Shown here: one piece after another, positions 35,702 to 43,708 of the stretch
Layout: each line of letters starts with the position of its first letter
Position numbering within the stretch: position 1 is the stretch's first letter
Source of the DNA: an uncultured Spartobacteria bacterium
GTDB taxonomy: Bacteria > Verrucomicrobiota > Verrucomicrobiia > Chthoniobacterales > Chthoniobacteraceae
NCBI GenBank assembly: GCA_903919125.1
Contig: CAIXGS010000048.1
Coordinates: 43,902 to 107,901, forward strand
Direction: 5' to 3'
DNA length: 64,000 bases
Notes under the pieces: generated by a model
The model's input: the letters and a program-made list of their open reading frames with translations, nothing else
Database searches by the model: none
What the model was told of the DNA's origin: nothing
Made by a program: the position numbers and the translations under genes

Positions 35702-38371
35702 TCAAAGGGCTCCTTTACGAAGCGCCTCGCGGCGGTCGCGCACGAGACTGACGACCAGCGAGGTCCACCCAGTTTGATGCGAGGCACCGAGGCCCTCGCC
35801 AGTTTCAGCGTGGAAATATTCGTGAAACAGCAACAATTCCTTCCAATGTTCCACGTCGCTATACCGTTTAGCCGTCCCGAAACAGGGGCGATAACCCGCC
35901 TCATCTGGGACGAATAGGGAGATCAGGCGATCGCACAAATCCAGGGCGATCTCCCGTAGCGTCGCCGTCTTGCCCGAGCCTGTGGGATATTCGATGGCAA
36001 AGGTATCACCGTAAAAATACGCGTAACGCTCTAGTGCTTCGATGATTAGAAAGTTAATGGGAAACCAAATGGGACCGCGCCAATTGGAATTACCACCGAA
36101 CATGTCGGTCGTAGCCTCGCCGGGTGCGTACGCGACTTCATGTCTTTGACCCTCGTGAATGAAAGTGAAGGGCTTCTGGTCGTGCGCCTTGCTCAGCGAA
36201 CGTATGCCGAAATTCGAGAGAAACTCCTCCGAATTAACCATGTACTCCAAACACTTGCGCAGACGCGCTTCGGAAGGAATGGCCAGCAAACACCTTCCCG
36301 GGTTCTTCCCCGTGGCGCGCCGCACCGTGATGTACTTGAGAAGATCAGGCCGGTTGACTAGAAACCAGTCCATGCGTTTACGAAAGCTCGGCAGCGCATC
36401 GATGGTCTTCTGCTTGAGCACATTAACAGCACACATCGGAAGCAGGCCGACCAAGGAGCGGATTCTCAGCGGGATCGGCTCCTTATGGTTGATAATCAAC
36501 TGGTCGTAATAAAAGCCGTCGGTGCTGTCCCAGAGACCGGTGCCCCCAAGGGAGTTGATGGCATCGCAGATATTAACGAAGTGCTCAAAAAATTTAGATG
36601 CAATATCCTCGTAAACAGGCCGCTCCAGCGCGAGTTCTAGCGAAATAGAAAGCATTGTCAGACAAAACGAGGCCATCCACGCCGTCCCATCCGCCTGATT
36701 GAGTCGGCCACCTCCCGGCAGCGGACGCGAGCGGTCGAACACTCCGATGTTATCCAATCCAAGAAAGCCGCCGCCAAATACATGACGCCCTTCGACATCC
36801 TTCCGATTAACCCACCACGTGAAGTTTAGGAGCAGCTTTTGAAAAGCGCGCTCCAAAAAGAAGAGATCCCGGTGACCCTTACGGTCGGCGATTTTGTACA
36901 CTCGCCACACCGCCCAAGCATGCACCGGTGGATTAACGTCAGAGAAGTTCCACTCGTACGCGGGCAACTGACCGTTTGGGTGCATGTACCACTCGCGCAG
37001 CAATAAAAGCAACTGTTCCTTGGAAAAATCCGGGTCCACAACCGCCAGGGGAATCATGTGAAATGCGGTGTCCCAAGCAGCGAACCACGGGTACTCCCAC
37101 TTGTCCGGCATGGAGAGGATGTCCTTGGCAAAAAAGTGAGGCCAATCCGCGTTGCGCCCCTTAAGACGATAGTCTGGGGGCGGCGCGTCCTTATCGCAAC
37201 GCAACCAGTCCTCGACGACGTAGTAGAAGAACTGCTTGGTCCAGAGCAAACCCGCATAACCTTGGCGACAAATGAGGCGTTCTTCTTCTGTCACGTCCGG
37301 CGGAATGACGCGGGCATAAAAAGCGTCGCTCTCGGCGATACGCTGCGCGAACGTTTCCTCGAATCCATCAAAGCCCTCCACACCAAGGGTTTCCTTGCGC
37401 ATCACTAAGCGGCAGCGCACTGTGATTGTCGCGCCCGGTTGAACCATGAACTTGAAGTGGGCCGCCGCCTTGGTGCCGCGCGCTTCGGGGGATATGGCCC
37501 GCGCCTCACCGTCGATTAGGTAGCGGTGGAAGGCGTCCTTGACGTAAGGTGTGGGGTTTTCGGCACCGGATAGGCTATGAAAATTGGTGTCGTTCTCGGT
37601 GAAAAGCCACTCTGGCGAGCCATCAAAATCCGGTGAATCAGCTATGAACTGATATTCTCCAAGTGACTCGTGTTGAGTCAAAAGCTGGTTATCTACTCCA
37701 ATGATGCCGGGCTTTGTGAGCGGCATCTCCCTGTTATTTTCCCAGCTCCAAACATTACGGAACCAAAGGGTGGGCAGGAGATGCAGGGGCGCGGCTTCCG
37801 GACCGTGGTTGGTCACGGTAATGCGCCACAAGAGGTCTTCTGGGGTGCGTTTGGCGACTTCTTGAAGGACGTCGAAATAGCGGCCTTCATCAAACATACC
37901 CATGTCCGCAAGTTCCCACTCTGGGCCGAGGCGCCCCAGAAGCTGATTTTGCAAGCGCAGTTCTGTGTAGGGATACTTTCCCTGCGGGTACTTATACAGC
38001 GCCTTGGTGTAGGAATGAGTCGGAGTGGAATCCAAATAATAATAACACTCTTTGACGTCTTCGCCGTGGTTGCCTTCGTACCCGTTGAGTCCGAAAAGAC
38101 GTTCCTTGAGGATGGTATCACTTCCATTCCAAAGTGCTGGAGCAAAGCACATTCGACATTGCCGATCTGTCCAGCCCTGCAAGCCGTCCTCGCCCCAGCG
38201 ATAAGCTCTGCGGCGCGCGTGGTCGTGAGGAAAGGTGTCCCAACTATTGCCGTGATCCGAGTAGTCCTCGCGCACGGTTCCCCACTGGCGTTCGCTTAAG
38301 AACGGCCCCCAACGCCGCCATTGCGTGGCGTCGCCTTTTGCCTCCGAGAGCCGTTCAATTTCCCGATCCAT
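35702..38371 (-). CDS. Large MGH1-like/GH63 family glucosidase
   Basis: 889-residue predicted glucosidase of the GH63/mannosyl-oligosaccharide glucosidase-like (MGH1) clan with an (alpha/alpha)6 barrel. Recognisable stretches: RWGPFLSERQWGTVREDYS at the N-terminus, LPTLWFRNVWSWENN, KWEYPWFAAWDTAFHMIPLA, FLGLDNIGVFDRSRPLPGG, NQADGTAWMASF and, at the end, GASHQTGWTSLV. No export signal, so cytoplasmic. Homologues are annotated as glucosidases; the natural oligosaccharide is not known. ATG 38371 fits the family start. It is divergent from the GH13 gene (160 nt between starts), suggesting shared control and a common alpha-glucan-related role. Confidence 0.9.
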   Translation of the reverse strand: MDREIERLSEAKGDATQWRRWGPFLSERQWGTVREDYSDHGNSWDTFPHDHARRRAYRWGEDGLQGWTDRQCRMCFAPALWNGSDTILKERLFGLNGYEGNHGEDVKECYYYLDSTPTHSYTKALYKYPQGKYPYTELRLQNQLLGRLGPEWELADMGMFDEGRYFDVLQEVAKRTPEDLLWRITVTNHGPEAAPLHLLPTLWFRNVWSWENNREMPLTKPGIIGVDNQLLTQHESLGEYQFIADSPDFDGSPEWLFTENDTNFHSLSGAENPTPYVKDAFHRYLIDGEARAISPEARGTKAAAHFKFMVQPGATITVRCRLVMRKETLGVEGFDGFEETFAQRIAESDAFYARVIPPDVTEEERLICRQGYAGLLWTKQFFYYVVEDWLRCDKDAPPPDYRLKGRNADWPHFFAKDILSMPDKWEYPWFAAWDTAFHMIPLAVVDPDFSKEQLLLLLREWYMHPNGQLPAYEWNFSDVNPPVHAWAVWRVYKIADRKGHRDLFFLERAFQKLLLNFTWWVNRKDVEGRHVFGGGFLGLDNIGVFDRSRPLPGGGRLNQADGTAWMASFCLTMLSISLELALERPVYEDIASKFFEHFVNICDAINSLGGTGLWDSTDGFYYDQLIINHKEPIPLRIRSLVGLLPMCAVNVLKQKTIDALPSFRKRMDWFLVNRPDLLKYITVRRATGKNPGRCLLAIPSEARLRKCLEYMVNSEEFLSNFGIRSLSKAHDQKPFTFIHEGQRHEVAYAPGEATTDMFGGNSNWRGPIWFPINFLIIEALERYAYFYGDTFAIEYPTGSGKTATLREIALDLCDRLISLFVPDEAGYRPCFGTAKRYSDVEHWKELLLFHEYFHAETGEGLGASHQTGWTSLVVSLVRDRREALRKGAL

Positions 38372-38531
38372 GAAGGCGGAGTGTATCAGATGATTTTTAG
38401 ATAGAAAACTGTTACCAAGTTCACACTCACGTGCTGGCGGATATCTCACTGATGAATAAGATTTGTTATCTAATTTAACTCTATGGAGCGTGGAGGCTTG
38501 TTTGTCTGCGCGGCATTGTTATCTACGACTC

Positions 38532-40010
38532 ATGACTCATCCGCTGCTGTACGAAGTCAACGCCCGCCACTGGCTAGCAGACCTTAGCCGGAACCACGGT
38601 ACGCCTATTGATCTGGCGTCTGTTCCGGAGATTGAGCTCGAACGTTTGCAAAAGCGGGGCTTCACGCACCTTTGGCTCATGGGCGTGTGGCCAACCGGCG
38701 CAAAGTCCCGCACACAAGCGGTTGAGCACGACGGGTTGCGCAAGTGCTACGACGAAGCGCTACCCGGCTGGACGGACGAGGACATCGTCGGATCTCCGTA
38801 TGCGGTCGAAGACGTGCAGGTGGCCGCGCGCCTCGGAGGGGATGCTGCGCTGGCGACTTTGCGGGGACGGCTGGCCGCACGCGGCATCAGGCTCCTGCTG
38901 GACTTTGTTCCAAACCACCTTGGGTTGGACCATCAGTGGGTGCAGGATCGGCCCCATCTTTTTGTTGGGCAAACCGAGTCTTTCAACGATTCTTTCGCCG
39001 TTCGCACAGCCGCTGGAACTCGGTTTCTGGCTCATGGCAAAGACCCATACTTTCCCGGCTGGACCGACACCGTGCAGCTTGATTATCGCCGAGACGAAAC
39101 CCGCAAGGCCATGACGCAACTGCTGCTTTCCATCGCCGAGAAATGCGACGGCGTGCGCTGCGACATGGCCATGCTGCTACTTTCGGACGTGTTTCGCTCA
39201 ACCTGGCAGCACGTTCCCGTGGACGGCGCTCAGGCAACCGGCGAATTTTGGGAGCACGCGATAGCCGAGGTTGAGGCGCGGCATCCCGGTTTCATATTTT
39301 TGGCTGAAGCCTATTGGGGGCTAGAAGGGCGCCTATGCGATCTGGGGTTTGATTTCGCTTATGACAAAACACTGTACGACCGCTTGTTGCATCATCATCT
39401 CGACGGCGTTCAAGCGCATCTCCGCGGACTCGGCGCTCACAATCAGCGCCGCGCGCATTTTCTTGAAAACCACGACGAGCCACGGCTGGCAGGGCTAGCC
39501 CCGCTTGAGTTGCAACGTGCGGCGACCGCGCTTTGTCTGGGCCTGCCGGGGATGCGCTTTTTCCACGAAGGTCAGTTGGAAGGAGTGCGCCGTTTCGCCC
39601 GCGTGCAGCTCGCCCGACGCGCAACCGAGCCGGTAGATCTGGCGGTTCAAAAGTTGTACGATGAACTGTTCACGGCCTTCGCAGGTGAGGCCGTCGGCTC
39701 CGGAGACGGCTATGTTCTGGATCCCGCCCCGGCCTGGGAAGGAAATGCGAGCGAGCGTTTTTTCACCGTCGTGCAATGGCAGATGCCTGATGACACGACG
39801 CACTTCAATTTAGTGGTCGTCAATCTTGCTCCGCACCGAGCGCAATGTCGGGTGCGGTTGACTGCGCGCGGTCTTGAGGGCGGCCTTTGGACGTTGGAGG
39901 ACCGATTGGGCACGGAGCGTTGGGAGCGGGACGGCAGCGAAATGGTGAGAGACGGTCTTTTCCTTGATGTTGCTCCGATGAGTGCGCAGTTATTTTGGTG
40001 CAGCCGTTGA
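38532..40010 (+). CDS. GH13 alpha-amylase family enzyme
   Basis: 492-residue cytoplasmic glycoside hydrolase of family 13. The four conserved regions are visible: DFVPNH (124-129), GVRCDMAM with the nucleophile Asp211, FLAEAYW with the acid/base Glu259, and ENHDEPR with the stabilising Asp315. The domain order is a catalytic barrel with a short B domain and a C-terminal beta domain (~390-492). Exact specificity (hydrolase or transferase on maltodextrin, glycogen or trehalose) cannot be read. The ATG 38532 start matches LYEVNARHWL, a typical GH13 first strand. It is divergent from the MGH1-like glucosidase gene. Confidence 0.92.
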   Translation: MTHPLLYEVNARHWLADLSRNHGTPIDLASVPEIELERLQKRGFTHLWLMGVWPTGAKSRTQAVEHDGLRKCYDEALPGWTDEDIVGSPYAVEDVQVAARLGGDAALATLRGRLAARGIRLLLDFVPNHLGLDHQWVQDRPHLFVGQTESFNDSFAVRTAAGTRFLAHGKDPYFPGWTDTVQLDYRRDETRKAMTQLLLSIAEKCDGVRCDMAMLLLSDVFRSTWQHVPVDGAQATGEFWEHAIAEVEARHPGFIFLAEAYWGLEGRLCDLGFDFAYDKTLYDRLLHHHLDGVQAHLRGLGAHNQRRAHFLENHDEPRLAGLAPLELQRAATALCLGLPGMRFFHEGQLEGVRRFARVQLARRATEPVDLAVQKLYDELFTAFAGEAVGSGDGYVLDPAPAWEGNASERFFTVVQWQMPDDTTHFNLVVVNLAPHRAQCRVRLTARGLEGGLWTLEDRLGTERWERDGSEMVRDGLFLDVAPMSAQLFWCSR

Positions 40011-40100
40011 GCGATAATGAGCGGAATTTCGCGAGGCTGCGCGAGGCGGTTTAACAGCTCGTTCCGGTCAAAATTTGGTTTTTAGGAAGGGCGGCCGCGC

Positions 40101-41132
40101 ATGCGGAACCCGATGATGCGATTCGGGAGGTGGCAACGTCCTTGGGGCGGGCCGCAAAGGCTTATGAATCGCACGATGTGGTGGTCTCGAAATCGTTATT
40201 GGCTGGCACCGATGGTGGCGCTTGGAAGCGGCGCATTGGTGTGGGCAGTCGTTTGGCAGTGGTCGAGTCGGCAGCAGGGCGCTCGGGCGGGCCGCGCACT
40301 GACGGCACCCCTCACGAACGAGAATAGTGCGACGCCCTCGGCAAAGCTCTTGCGGGCGGTGTATCGAGCGGGCGCTTCAGTTGCGGACGAAGGGGAAGAG
40401 AGCACGGCCCGCACTCCGGCGGTGGTCGCTGAGGTACTGCGACGCGCTCCCCAGGATGCAACGGATGACGAGCGAGCGTTGGTATGGGGTTTTCTGCGCG
40501 ACGCCTCGCAATGGGGCGCCGAAGGGGAAACGCTTTGGTTAGTTGGAGCCGACGAAGCGCTGTCGTGGCTTCGTGGTGCAACACAGTCTGGTGACGAGGT
40601 GGAAACGGGCTTCGTAGAGCTCGTCCAAAACACAAAGATTCCAGCGGCGCTGCGCGACTTCGCGCTGCAGCATCTTGGAATTTGGGCGGAGGAACATGCC
40701 GCCGGCCCTCTCGTGCTCCTAGCTCTTCAAACTCTTGTGACGGCTGAGAGCGCCTCGCCGCTTGCTGGGCACGCTTTGCAAGCCCTATGCCGATCCTGTT
40801 TTGCGCCGAATGCAGTGCTTTGGATTCGGAGAGCCGCACTACAACTCGCCACCAATCCCAACGCACATCCGCAATCGAAAATTGCCGCTATTGAAGCAGC
40901 CGGCCATTGCGGATTTGAAGAAATTGAACCGCCTGCCCGCGAGTTGCTCATCCATGCTCAAACGGTTACAGAGCGCATCACAGCCCTCCAAGTATTGGGT
41001 TGGGTGGGAAGCCGAGGCACTCTGGAATGGCTAGAGCCGCAACCGCTGTTCACGGAAGTCCTAACCGGCGCAGCTCAAAAGCAAGCTCTGCGCACACTGC
41101 GCCAGCGTTGGGAAGTCGGCGCGACACGCTGA
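40101..41132 (+). CDS. Membrane-anchored HEAT-like repeat protein
   Basis: 343 residues, not assigned to a named family. A basic, Trp-rich N-terminus (MRFGRWQRPWGG) precedes one membrane segment (YWLAPMVALGSGALVWAVVW, 33-52). The rest is Ala/Leu-rich helical sequence with HEAT-like pairs (IPAALRDFALQHLGIWAEE; PLAGHALQALCRSCF; PQSKIAAIEAAGHCGFEEIEPPARELL; TERITALQVLGWVGS). It resembles a protein-interaction scaffold anchored in the inner membrane. ATG 40101 has AGGAAGG 11 nt upstream. It ends just before a heptamer microsatellite. Confidence 0.65.
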   Translation: MRNPMMRFGRWQRPWGGPQRLMNRTMWWSRNRYWLAPMVALGSGALVWAVVWQWSSRQQGARAGRALTAPLTNENSATPSAKLLRAVYRAGASVADEGEESTARTPAVVAEVLRRAPQDATDDERALVWGFLRDASQWGAEGETLWLVGADEALSWLRGATQSGDEVETGFVELVQNTKIPAALRDFALQHLGIWAEEHAAGPLVLLALQTLVTAESASPLAGHALQALCRSCFAPNAVLWIRRAALQLATNPNAHPQSKIAAIEAAGHCGFEEIEPPARELLIHAQTVTERITALQVLGWVGSRGTLEWLEPQPLFTEVLTGAAQKQALRTLRQRWEVGATR

Positions 41133-41150
41133 TTGGTTCTTGCTGATTGG

Positions 41151-41192
41151 TTCTTAGTTCTTAGTTCTTGGTTCTTGGTTCTTAGTTCTTGG
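41151..41192. repeat. Heptanucleotide tandem repeat TTCTTRG x6
   Basis: Six perfect-length units (TTCTTAG, TTCTTAG, TTCTTGG, TTCTTGG, TTCTTAG, TTCTTGG) lie between two converging genes, with partial units on the left (TTGGTTCTTGC from about 41133). Slippage-prone, so unit number may vary between strains. It is outside any open frame. Confidence 0.95.
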
Positions 41193-41221
41193 GCTGGGTG
41201 GGACCGTGGAGCTAGAAGGCC

Positions 41222-41845
41222 CTACAATCCTAAGGACTGAAACGTATCCTCGTCCAAGCGGCCGGTGACGGAGAGGCCGCGATCTACTTGATAAGCCCGG
41301 ACGGCGGCGCGCATGGCTGGACCACTTAGCCCATCAATATTCCCCTTGTAATAACCCAACCGCCTCAACGCCCCCTGCGCCTGCATCATCTGCTCGTCCC
41401 CCACAGAAACTTGCGACGCATACCGACTCGGTGCGGGCGTTCCATAATAAACTGGGGCCTGTTGGTACACCACCGGCGGCGGCACATAAACTGGGCCAGA
41501 GTAGACCGGCGCGTAAGGAGCGTAGTAGGGGTAAGCAGGGGCGGGATAATAATACGGCGATGGACGCGGCCCGAACCCTTGAGAAAAGGAAATTCCTATG
41601 CTCGTGCGCGGACGGGCTGAGTAGCCGCCGCTGTGGGAGCTCCGTCCACCAGTCGAAAACGTAAAACCGCCAGAGTGGCCCCCGAAACGCGCGCCATCAG
41701 CACGCGCTTGGGGTTGATTTAAAAATAACCCTGCAACTAGCGCCACAGCCACCCATGGCGTGATGCCCGTGATGCGCGGAATGTTTTCTGGGGTGTTACA
41801 GCCTGAACCCTTCAATCCAAACGAGGTGGGTGGGGGAGTCTTCAT
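41222..41845 (-). CDS. Secreted peptidoglycan-binding (PGB_1) protein
   Basis: 207-residue protein. A hydrophobic segment (TPWVAVALVAGLFLNQPQARA) about 28 residues in acts as signal or anchor. A Gly/Ser-rich stretch and a Tyr/Pro-rich low-complexity region (about 95-140, repeated PYYAP/VY) follow. The C-terminal ~60 residues form a peptidoglycan-binding domain: QAQGALRRLGYYKGNIDGLSGPAMRAAVRAYQ...TGRLDEDTFQSL. It probably sits in the envelope attached to the cell wall. AGAGGA lies about 9 nt upstream of ATG 41845. Confidence 0.82.
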   Translation of the reverse strand: MKTPPPTSFGLKGSGCNTPENIPRITGITPWVAVALVAGLFLNQPQARADGARFGGHSGGFTFSTGGRSSHSGGYSARPRTSIGISFSQGFGPRPSPYYYPAPAYPYYAPYAPVYSGPVYVPPPVVYQQAPVYYGTPAPSRYASQVSVGDEQMMQAQGALRRLGYYKGNIDGLSGPAMRAAVRAYQVDRGLSVTGRLDEDTFQSLGL

Positions 41846-41934
41846 CAGTGTTAGTCCTCTTTAACTCAGACCAATGCGGAAAGAAAGTATTCAAAGAAAA
41901 ATCAAAGATTTCCTCCACCCCGCACCGCTCCAGG

Positions 41935-43662
41935 CTACCGCTCCAAACCCACACATACCGTTCCGGTGCCTTGAACCAAGCCGTCCAGCCACCCGGAAAA
42001 CGCCCGACTCGCCTTCGGGCTCAGCCAGAGCACAGGCGACGGCAACGTCCGGGCGAGACGCCGCAACGCCAAGCGCACTTCCTCCGCAGCTCCGCTTGCT
42101 GTCTGGCCTGCGTGTAACGTCGGCATGCCATCCGAGCAGACGCACGCACTATCGCGCACGCCGGGGCCACTCACTTTAATTGCGCGCCGTAACGTCCGTA
42201 GCGCGGCCGCTAGCGGGCTTTTTCCACACGCCGCCTGGAGCGTTTCCAGACGCGCCAGAGCCGTTCGCGGAGCGCCGTTTCGCAGTAGCCAACGGATACG
42301 TCCGTCTTGAATCAAAAGCAGATGAATCCGCATCGGGGCCCGCAGCAGCCCTGCAAGCGTATCGCGCGCAGCGGCCAAAAACTGCGCGGCTCCGGTGGAG
42401 CGGCTGGCGTCGATTAGTGCCCAGAACCGGCTCTTTTGCTGAGGCTTAGAACGCACCCAACGCCAACCCATTTCACCAGGTTTCCAGCCGCATTTTAACG
42501 AGGCGATTAAAGACGCCTGCCAGCGGAGAGGCCCGGACTGGGACGGCACAACACTCGATAAATGCGCGGTGGCCTTCGAAAACGCGGCGGTGAGCGAGCG
42601 GTTCTTAAAGAGAGGTTCAGGAACGGAGAGGACGCGTGGTTTGAGCATCGAGTTCAATGGGATGGAAGTGGGAAGCGAGTCTTTGGGCGTAAGAGCGGAG
42701 GAAGCAGCGGCAGGCGACGGACCGGTGGCAGGGCTTGAGCCAGAGGAAGGCGATTTTGGCACGGGCGGCGACTTCGGAGCAGAGGGCGGCTGGGGCGGCG
42801 TTGACGGTGACGGGCGGTGGCCCATGCAGAGCGTCCAGGCCTCTTCGATGTCGTCCTGCGTCACCGTGCCCTCGCCCCGAAATGCAGCTGCCGCGCGCGC
42901 GGACCGCAACACCGCGAGTTCGGCGCGCAACCCCTCGGCAGCGGCGAGTCGGGCCCGTTCCGCGAGCAGCAAGCGCAACGACTCGGGAATTTCGACATCC
43001 AAAAGCAGCGATCGCGCCCTGGAAAGCTGCTCGCGCAGCGCCTCTGTTTCCGCAGCCCAACGGCCCAGAAACGCCTCTGGTGCATCGTCGAACGCCATGC
43101 GACGCCGACCAATTTCCACACGCTCCTCAGCTGAAAAATCGTCCTCCACCGAGACGCCATGAGCAAAACGGTCCGATAATTGCGGCCGCAATTCGCCTTC
43201 CTCGGGATTCATGGTGCCCACAAGAATATACCGCGCATGCAGCGTTTGCGAAATTCCATCCCTTTCCAAATGGTGAACGCCCGACGCGGCGGAATCCAAC
43301 AACAAGTCTGAAAGCGTGTCGGGAAGCAGATTGACTTCATCGAGGTAAAGAACACCACCATGCGCCTGTTCCAAAAGTCCGGCCTGAGGCATCCATTCAC
43401 CGGTACGCAGAAGTCGCTTGGCCTGAACGGATCCCAGCAACCGATCCTCGGTCACTCCCAAGGGAACATTCACAAAAGGAGACTCCTGCCCGGCCGAACT
43501 CGGAAGCAACGCGGCGAATCCGCGGGCGAGCGTGCTTTTAGCGCAACCGCGATGGCCCAATAGCAACGTACCTCCTATGCGTGGATCCACAGCGTGCAGA
43601 AGCAGGGAGCGCTTGGCGCGTTCCATCCCCACAACGGCGGCGAAGGGATAGTGCAAGACCAT
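41935..43662 (-). CDS. Fused magnesium-chelatase-like AAA+/VWA protein
   Basis: 575 residues joining a ChlI/BchI-type AAA+ ATPase to a ChlD/BchD-type VWA domain. Walker A is GHRGCAKST (36-44), Walker B VLYLDE (104-109), followed by the chelatase insert HHLERDGISQ and GTMNPEEGELRPQLSDRF. A Pro/Ser/Ala linker occupies about 282-335. The VWA domain has the MIDAS motif DASRS (418-422) plus later Ser/Thr and SDG positions (GKSPLA; CSDGMP). Such I-D fusions serve magnesium or cobalt chelatases or unrelated remodelling; the large H/CobN subunit is not nearby, so the metal and target are unknown. It lies 46 nt downstream of secA on the same strand. Confidence 0.85.
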   Translation of the reverse strand: MVLHYPFAAVVGMERAKRSLLLHAVDPRIGGTLLLGHRGCAKSTLARGFAALLPSSAGQESPFVNVPLGVTEDRLLGSVQAKRLLRTGEWMPQAGLLEQAHGGVLYLDEVNLLPDTLSDLLLDSAASGVHHLERDGISQTLHARYILVGTMNPEEGELRPQLSDRFAHGVSVEDDFSAEERVEIGRRRMAFDDAPEAFLGRWAAETEALREQLSRARSLLLDVEIPESLRLLLAERARLAAAEGLRAELAVLRSARAAAAFRGEGTVTQDDIEEAWTLCMGHRPSPSTPPQPPSAPKSPPVPKSPSSGSSPATGPSPAAASSALTPKDSLPTSIPLNSMLKPRVLSVPEPLFKNRSLTAAFSKATAHLSSVVPSQSGPLRWQASLIASLKCGWKPGEMGWRWVRSKPQQKSRFWALIDASRSTGAAQFLAAARDTLAGLLRAPMRIHLLLIQDGRIRWLLRNGAPRTALARLETLQAACGKSPLAAALRTLRRAIKVSGPGVRDSACVCSDGMPTLHAGQTASGAAEEVRLALRRLARTLPSPVLWLSPKASRAFSGWLDGLVQGTGTVCVGLER

Positions 43663-43708
43663 GATACAGAAGAGGAAGCCCCTTTAGAAGCAAATGCCAC
43701 AAAGCTTG

